From assembly GCA_026225155.1 (NCBI GenBank), contig JAMFSG010000097.1:1-8465 (forward strand): DNA of 8,465 bases, given 5' to 3'. The notes under the pieces were generated by a model. That model searched no databases. It worked only from the letters and a program-made list of their open reading frames with translations, and was not told where the DNA came from. The position numbers and the translations under genes were made by a program. Source of the stretch: Verrucomicrobiota bacterium (GTDB lineage Bacteria > Verrucomicrobiota > Verrucomicrobiia > Limisphaerales > UBA11358). Shown one piece after another: positions 1-4,247 of this stretch. The first letter of the stretch is position 1. Every line of letters begins with the position of its first letter.

Positions 1-276
1 AAGACGGAAATTGGCTTTCGTGGAAATCAGCACTTTATCGCGGCGACCGGCGATGGCCTGGCCGAGAATTTCTTCCGCGTGACCGCCCGAATAAACATCC
101 GCACTGTCGAACATCGTGAGTCCCGCTTCGAGGCTGATGTCCACTAGCCGCGTTGCTTCGGGCACGCCAGTATTTCCCCACGCGGAAAAAAGTTCGCCCT
201 TGCCGCCGAAAGTTCCAGTGCCGAGTGTCAAAACCGGGACTTTGAATCCCGAACCGCCGAGTTGCCGATATTCCAT
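1..276 (-). CDS. Aldo/keto reductase, N-terminal 92 residues (partial)
   Basis: NAD(P)H-dependent oxidoreductase of the aldo/keto reductase superfamily, a cytosolic TIM barrel that reduces aldehydes and ketones; the substrate cannot be told. Translating the complement from the ATG at 276 gives an open frame of exactly 92 codons to the window edge. It begins MEYRQLGGSGFKVPVLTLGT, the usual first strand of the family. Three of the four catalytic residues are visible: Asp57 and Tyr62 in FDSADVYS, and Lys87 in STKANF. The catalytic His and the cofactor-binding C-terminal half lie off the left edge, so completeness cannot be judged. The start is 19 bp after the stop of the flavin monooxygenase on the same strand, with no Shine-Dalgarno sequence in the gap, so the two are probably one transcript. 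The family call is firm; the subfamily is open. Confidence 0.93.
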   Translation of the reverse strand, partial: MEYRQLGGSGFKVPVLTLGTGTFGGKGELFSAWGNTGVPEATRLVDISLEAGLTMFDSADVYSGGHAEEILGQAIAGRRDKVLISTKANFRL

Positions 277-295
277 AATTTTTTATTTGGTTGAA

Positions 296-1294
296 TTAAT
301 TTATAAACAAGCCGGCCACAATTTCATACGAACGCAATCGGTCTTCGAGCCGGTAAAAGTCCGAGTGCAAAATTAATTCATTTGCCTGCGTGAGTTCCAG
401 AAATTCCCGCAGCTTGTGTTCCACAGTGGCGGGGCCGCCGATCATTGCCGCGCCAAGATGCGCTTCCACCGTGCGTTGCTCGTTCAAATTCCAAAGCCTG
501 GCCATGCTTGTCACGGGCGGCGGCGTGTGAATCGGTTGGCCGCGAATCAAACGCAACACGCGCTGCTGCGCGGAAGTCGCAAGAAATTTGGCCTGTTCAT
601 CCGTGTCTGCTGCGAGCACCGGCAAGCCAATCATGACGTGCGGCTGATTCAGCGTGGCGGACGGTTTGAAATAGTCGCGATACAAGCCGATGGCTTCAAT
701 CATCATTTGCGGCGCGAATTGGCCGGCGAAAGCAAAAGGCAATCCAAGCATCGCCGCAAGATGCGCGCTGAACGTGCTGGAACCGAGCAGCCAGATCGGA
801 ACATTCGTGCCGCCGCCGGGAACGGCTTGAACGCGTTGTTGCGGCGAAACCGGGCCGAGATAACGCATCAATTCCTGCACCAGTTCGGGAAACTTATCGC
901 CCGCGCCCGGATCGCGTCGCAGCACCTGCGCGGTGAACGGATCGCCGCCGACAGCGCGGCCAAGCCCCAGATCAATGCGACCGGGATAAAGCGTTTCGAG
1001 CGTGCCGAATTGTTCCGCGATCACCAGCGGCGCATGGTTCGGCAACATGATTCCACCCGAACCGACGCGAATGGTTTTCGTTCCGCCCGCGACATAACCG
1101 ATCAAAACCGAAGTCGCCGCACTGGCGATGCCCGCCATGTTGTGATGTTCCGCCAGCCAAAACCGCCGGTAGCCCAATTGTTCCGCATGTTGCGCGAGCG
1201 CGAGCGTGTTGCGAAAACTTTCCGCCACCGTCCCATCCTCGCGCACCGCCGCGAGATCAAGAACGGACAGCGCGATGTTGGGATTTGGTTTCAT
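296..1294 (-). CDS. LLM-class flavin-dependent oxidoreductase (luciferase-like monooxygenase, YhbW/MsnO8-like)
   Basis: A 332-residue single-domain member of the bacterial luciferase superfamily, which uses reduced FMN or F420 on small organic substrates; the substrate here is unknown. Recognisable blocks in order are AEHH at 48-51, SGGIMLPNHAPLVIAEQF at 79-96, LYPGRIDLGLGRA at 102-114, WLLGSS at 168-173 and a C-terminal GGP at 286-288. The length is normal for the MsnO8/YhbW-like branch, which is often annotated without a known reaction. The ATG at 1294 gives the family's natural N-terminus. Only a weak GAGA lies upstream. The gene is followed after 19 bp by an aldo/keto reductase, which is a plausible redox partner. 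It is divergent from the small winged-helix regulator, with two copies of one operator between them, so repression by that regulator is likely. FMN rather than F420 is my guess from the subgroup. Confidence 0.93.
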   Translation of the reverse strand: MKPNPNIALSVLDLAAVREDGTVAESFRNTLALAQHAEQLGYRRFWLAEHHNMAGIASAATSVLIGYVAGGTKTIRVGSGGIMLPNHAPLVIAEQFGTLETLYPGRIDLGLGRAVGGDPFTAQVLRRDPGAGDKFPELVQELMRYLGPVSPQQRVQAVPGGGTNVPIWLLGSSTFSAHLAAMLGLPFAFAGQFAPQMMIEAIGLYRDYFKPSATLNQPHVMIGLPVLAADTDEQAKFLATSAQQRVLRLIRGQPIHTPPPVTSMARLWNLNEQRTVEAHLGAAMIGGPATVEHKLREFLELTQANELILHSDFYRLEDRLRSYEIVAGLFIN

Positions 1295-1345
1295 CAGGTA
1301 AAATTCTCAAATGGCGGGCAAAATGGATTTCATCAGTTCGTCATT

Positions 1346-1363
1346 GTTCGATACAAATCGAAC
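1346..1363. promoter_or_regulatory. Operator 1: perfect inverted repeat in the divergent control region
   Basis: GTTCGAT-ACAA-ATCGAAC is a perfect 7-bp inverted repeat with a 4-bp spacer, the usual size for the site of a dimeric winged-helix regulator. It overlaps the proposed -10 element of the minus-strand promoter (1361-1366) that would serve the flavin monooxygenase, so a bound dimer should block that promoter. A near-copy with the same spacing lies 47 bp away. The symmetry is directly visible; that the neighbouring regulator binds it is inference. Confidence 0.75.
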
Positions 1364-1389
1364 TTAATGGCGGTGGCGCGCGCTGTCAA
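1361..1389 (-). promoter_or_regulatory. Candidate sigma-70 promoter for the flavin monooxygenase-aldo/keto reductase pair
   Basis: Read on the minus strand, a consensus -35 TTGACA (complement of 1384-1389) is followed after 17 bp by TAAGTT (complement of 1361-1366). TAAGTT matches TATAAT at only three of six positions. The start would fall near 1354, giving a leader of about 60 nt before the ATG at 1294. The perfect -35 and optimal spacer are the main support. The -10 end overlaps operator 1 by three bases. The weak -10 keeps confidence moderate. Confidence 0.45.
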
Positions 1390-1392
1390 ATG

Positions 1393-1410
1393 ATTCGATG
1401 ATTGTCGAAC
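1393..1410. promoter_or_regulatory. Operator 2: near-identical copy of operator 1
   Basis: ATTCGAT-GATT-GTCGAAC repeats the design of operator 1: two 7-bp half-sites around a 4-bp spacer. Twelve of the fourteen half-site bases equal those of operator 1. The centres of the two sites are 47 bp apart. It lies just upstream of the -35 of the minus-strand promoter and 28 bp before the GTG chosen for the regulator, so it suits autoregulation. It covers the TTG at 1402, which argues against that codon as the regulator's start. Confidence 0.65.
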
Positions 1411-1437
1411 CATCTGACTGATGCCATATTCCTGTTT

Positions 1438-1752
1438 GTGAAGACTTATTCCCATCCGGCCATACGCGACGTGCCTCTGCACGTGGTGATGCAGGCGCTG
1501 TCCGATCCCTGCCGCATCGCGATTGTGCGCGAGTTGCTGGCGAACGGCCGCGCGCTGGCCTGCAACGAAGTCCGGCTGGATATTTCGAAGGCGACGCGTT
1601 CGCATCATTTTGAAGTGCTGCGCTCCGCTGGAATTATTTTCACCAAAATGGACGGCACAAAAGGCATGACTTCGCTGCGGCGCGCGGAATTGAACAAACG
1701 CTTTCCCGGTTTACTCAAATTGGTTTTGGCGCGGAAAGCCGACGTGCTTTGA
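1438..1752 (+). CDS. Small winged-helix (ArsR-like) transcriptional regulator
   Basis: A 104-residue DNA-binding protein that probably represses itself and the divergent flavin monooxygenase operon. The body is one winged helix-turn-helix: ALSDPCRIAIVRELL is the first helix pair typical of ArsR-type proteins, ISKATRSHHFEVLRSAGII is the turn and recognition helix, and the following strand segment (FTKMDGTKGMTSLRR) is the wing. The tail RFPGLLKLVL is common in this subgroup. There is no CxC metal motif, so metal sensing is not indicated; the two cysteines (DPCR and ACNE) are isolated. No ATG is available in frame. I chose GTG 1438 over TTG 1402 because TTG lies inside operator 2; the TTG start would add 12 residues. 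Neither start has a Shine-Dalgarno sequence. The signal it senses is unknown. The family call is strong, the exact start is not. Confidence 0.85.
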   Translation: MKTYSHPAIRDVPLHVVMQALSDPCRIAIVRELLANGRALACNEVRLDISKATRSHHFEVLRSAGIIFTKMDGTKGMTSLRRAELNKRFPGLLKLVLARKADVL

Positions 1753-1797
1753 CCGGCGCAATCAGATTGAAAAATAACTCCCGTTGAGCCGGTTTTT
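1752..1797 (+). terminator. Weak candidate terminator after the regulator
   Basis: ACCGGC (1752-1757) can pair with GCCGGT (1788-1793), followed directly by a T-run (1793-1797), which is the order expected of an intrinsic terminator. The loop is long at 30 nt, although a small inner stem CAAT-CAG-ATTG (1759-1769) may shorten it. The position, starting at the stop codon of the regulator and ending before the helicase, is sensible. The short stem and long loop make this doubtful. Confidence 0.25.
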
Positions 1798-1832
1798 CAG
1801 CTAGTGTCATCCAGTTGCGCCCATAAATTTGC

Positions 1833-3875
1833 ATGACCACCAAACTTTTTTCCGAACTCGGCCTGTCGCCTGAAATCCTCAAGGCCATTGAAAAACTCGG
1901 CTTTGAACAGGCTTCGCCGATTCAAGCCGAGGCGATTCCCGTGCTGATGACCGGGCGCGATGTCGTCGGCCAATCGCAGACCGGCTCCGGCAAAACGGCG
2001 GCGTTTGCGATTCCGGCGATTGAAAAAACCGATCCGAATCTGAAAGCCGTGCAGGTTTTGATTTTGTGCCCGACGCGCGAACTCGCGGTGCAGGTCGCGG
2101 AAGAAATCCATAAACTCACTCTGTTCAAACGCGGCATCACGTCGTTGCCGATTTACGGCGGACAATCTTACGAGCGCCAGTTTTGGGGTTTGAAACAAGG
2201 CGCGCAAATCGTCATCGGCACGCCCGGTCGCGTGATGGATCACATGCGCCGCGGCACATTGCGATTGGAAACGTTGAAGATGGTCATCCTCGACGAAGCG
2301 GACGTGATGCTCAACATGGGTTTCCGCGAGGACATCGAAACCATTTTGAAAGACGCGCCGAAAGAACGGCAGACGGTTTTCTTTTCCGCCACGATGCCGC
2401 GTCCAATTCGCGAGTTGATTGAAAAATATTCGCGCGAACCGCAGAGCGTAAAAGTCGAGCAGAAGGCGATGACCGTGCCGACGGTCGAACAGGTTTATTA
2501 CGAAATTGATCGTCGTTATAAAATCGAATTGCTCACGCGTTTGATTGACATCCACGATCTCAAACTCGGAATTATTTTTTGCAACACCAAGCGCATGGTG
2601 GATGAATTGGTGGACGCGCTCGAGGCGCAAGGTTATATGGCCGACCGTTTGCACGGCGACATGACGCAGGCGCAACGCGATCGCGTGATGAATAAATTCC
2701 GCAAGTCCGGTTTGGAATTTCTGGTCGCGACGGACATTGCGGCACGCGGCATTGACGTGGACGATATCCAAGTCGTCTTCAATTACGATCTGCCTTACGA
2801 CGGCGAAGATTACGTTCATCGCATCGGTCGCACCGGTCGCGCGGGACGAACTGGTCGCGCAATTTCATTTGTCTCCGGTCGTGAATTATTTCAAATCCGC
2901 AACATTGAGCGCTTCACGAACATGCGCATCCAGCGCGCGAAAATTCCGACGGCGGATGAAGTCCACGAAGTCCGTGCGAGTTTGTTTCTCGACAAATTGC
3001 GCGCCACGTTGACGAGCGGCGAATTCAAAAAACAGGACCATCTCATCGAACGCCTGCTCGAAGAAGGTTTCAATTCCACCGACATCGCATCCGCGCTGAT
3101 CCATCATTTGCAAAGTGGCGAAGCTACGCCCGCGAAACCCGCGCCGCGCGAAGAAGCCAATTTTGAACGCCCCGAACGTCCGTCATTCCGCGACCCGCGT
3201 GATGACCGGCGCGGCAGTTACGAAGATCGCGCGCCGCACAATACGCGTTCCTGCGACGATGATCGTGGCGGCGACCGCCGCGAACGCGCACCGTATCGCG
3301 AAGAAAGAAATTTCCGCGCCGAACGTCCCGCGCCGCGCGATTTCAATGCGCCACTTTCCACCGCGCCGCGCGTGCCGAAAACCATCATTCCGCCGCCGAA
3401 AAAATTCGTCAAACCGATTTCCCCTGCGCCTGCCGCCATTGAAAAACCGGTTGCGGAATTTGTTGCTCCAAAAGTTGCCGCGCCGAAAACATTTTCCGAC
3501 GAAGAAATTTTGGCATCCATAAAACCTGCCGCCGTCGAACCAAAAACGGTTGCCACAAAAACGCCTGCGCCATTTTACGCCAAAGTCGCCGCCACGGAAT
3601 CCGCGCCGAAAAAGCGGGACAAGAAAGAACGCAAAACGCCCGGCGACCAAACGCGTTTGCACATCAACGTCGGTGAAAAATCTGGCGTCGTGCCGATTGA
3701 TATCGTGAATTCCATCGCGGGCGAAACCGGCTTGCCCGGCAAAGTCGTTGGCAAAGTGGATGTCCGCGACAGCCATTCGTTTGTGGATGTTGCGTCCGAA
3801 CACGCCAACGCGATTCTTGCCAAATTGAACCGCGCCGAAATCAAAGGCAACAAGATCAAGATCAAGGCGGCGTGA
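1833..3875 (+). CDS. DEAD-box ATP-dependent RNA helicase with DbpA-type RNA-binding domain (DeaD/CsdA-like)
   Basis: A 680-residue ATP-driven RNA-unwinding protein, probably acting on rRNA or ribosome assembly and mRNA in the cytosol. All core motifs are intact: Q motif (Phe24, Gln31), Walker A SQTGSGKT at 48-55, PTREL 80-84, TPGR 130-133, DEAD 154-157, SAT 185-187, motif IV around 247-253, ATDIAARGID 299-308 and HRIGRTGRAG 329-338. A long low-complexity linker (about 430-605) follows. It is first rich in Arg, Asp and Glu, then in Pro, Lys and Ala. A DbpA/CsdA RNA-binding domain closes the protein at 607-678 (TRLHINVGEKSGVVPIDIVN onward), which in relatives directs the enzyme to structured RNA such as rRNA. 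The architecture is that of DeaD/CsdA rather than RhlE or SrmB. The ATG at 1833 gives a normal N-terminus but has no Shine-Dalgarno sequence. The stop codon overlaps the next start (TGATG), so translational coupling is likely. Confidence 0.96.
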   Translation: MTTKLFSELGLSPEILKAIEKLGFEQASPIQAEAIPVLMTGRDVVGQSQTGSGKTAAFAIPAIEKTDPNLKAVQVLILCPTRELAVQVAEEIHKLTLFKRGITSLPIYGGQSYERQFWGLKQGAQIVIGTPGRVMDHMRRGTLRLETLKMVILDEADVMLNMGFREDIETILKDAPKERQTVFFSATMPRPIRELIEKYSREPQSVKVEQKAMTVPTVEQVYYEIDRRYKIELLTRLIDIHDLKLGIIFCNTKRMVDELVDALEAQGYMADRLHGDMTQAQRDRVMNKFRKSGLEFLVATDIAARGIDVDDIQVVFNYDLPYDGEDYVHRIGRTGRAGRTGRAISFVSGRELFQIRNIERFTNMRIQRAKIPTADEVHEVRASLFLDKLRATLTSGEFKKQDHLIERLLEEGFNSTDIASALIHHLQSGEATPAKPAPREEANFERPERPSFRDPRDDRRGSYEDRAPHNTRSCDDDRGGDRRERAPYREERNFRAERPAPRDFNAPLSTAPRVPKTIIPPPKKFVKPISPAPAAIEKPVAEFVAPKVAAPKTFSDEEILASIKPAAVEPKTVATKTPAPFYAKVAATESAPKKRDKKERKTPGDQTRLHINVGEKSGVVPIDIVNSIAGETGLPGKVVGKVDVRDSHSFVDVASEHANAILAKLNRAEIKGNKIKIKAA

Positions 3876-4231
3876 TGAGCGGGGAAAATCCAACCCCGTT
3901 GGTCGAGCAGTTGTTGACGCTGGCGCTGGAATCGAAATTGTTGCTGATCGGCCGCGAAGCCGTTCGCAAAAATAAAAGCCATCTGCATTTTGTTTTGATC
4001 ACCACGGACATCATCGCCAAACATCGCGAAGAAGTTTTGGCCGAGAACAAACATTATCCCGTCGTGCAACATTTCACGGCGGCGGATTTTGAGCGGTTGT
4101 TCAAGATCGAAGGCGCGAAAACCGTCGGCTTTGCGAAATCAGAAATCGCCAAATCCATTTACGCCGAATTAAAAATGTATCGCATCAATGCGCCGATGCA
4201 TCCGTCGAAAAAATCCGACGCGCCGAAATAA
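3875..4231 (+). CDS. Small L7Ae/YlxQ-like putative RNA-binding protein
   Basis: A 118-residue basic protein with no signal peptide or membrane segment. The pattern fits an L7Ae/YlxQ-type alpha-beta-alpha sandwich, a fold that binds kink-turn RNA. LLTLALESKLLLIGREAVRK (13-32) resembles the opening helix and 'K-L-G-xEaV' part of YlxQ. HLHFVLITTDIIAKHREEVL (37-55) matches the strand and helix that carry 'LVLLAeDAS...K'. The segment VVQHFTAADFERLF (63-76) corresponds to the 'V-P-V...tkeELG' part, and KTVGFAKSEIAKSI (82-95) to the 'vvavtd.gfAk' end. I made this match by eye; it is not certain. The ATG at 3875 shares one base with the helicase stop; a GTG at 3872 would add one residue. Tight coupling to a DbpA-domain helicase supports an RNA-linked role. 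The gene ends 16 bp before the DUF455-ATP-grasp gene. Confidence 0.6.
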   Translation: MSGENPTPLVEQLLTLALESKLLLIGREAVRKNKSHLHFVLITTDIIAKHREEVLAENKHYPVVQHFTAADFERLFKIEGAKTVGFAKSEIAKSIYAELKMYRINAPMHPSKKSDAPK

Positions 4232-4247
4232 TTTTCCATTCGAGCCG

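Noticed and set aside
416..1393. A 325-codon open frame on the plus strand.
   Set aside because: It is antisense to the flavin monooxygenase, has a composition rich in Arg and His with no family pattern, and the opposite strand carries all the conserved motifs.
1421..1441. A six-codon leader frame (MPYSCL) whose stop overlaps the regulator's GTG.
   Set aside because: It is too short to separate from chance, has no Shine-Dalgarno sequence, and shows no attenuator-like pattern.
1797..2819. A 340-codon open frame on the minus strand.
   Set aside because: It is antisense to the helicase core; its sequence (many His, Arg, Phe, Gln) is that of a shadow frame and matches no family I know.
4188..4247. 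An earlier ATG for the DUF455-ATP-grasp gene.
   Set aside because: It overlaps the preceding gene by 44 bp and adds a basic stretch (RRCIRRKNPTRRNN) not seen in DUF455; the ATG at 4248 gives the expected MELREFAE start.
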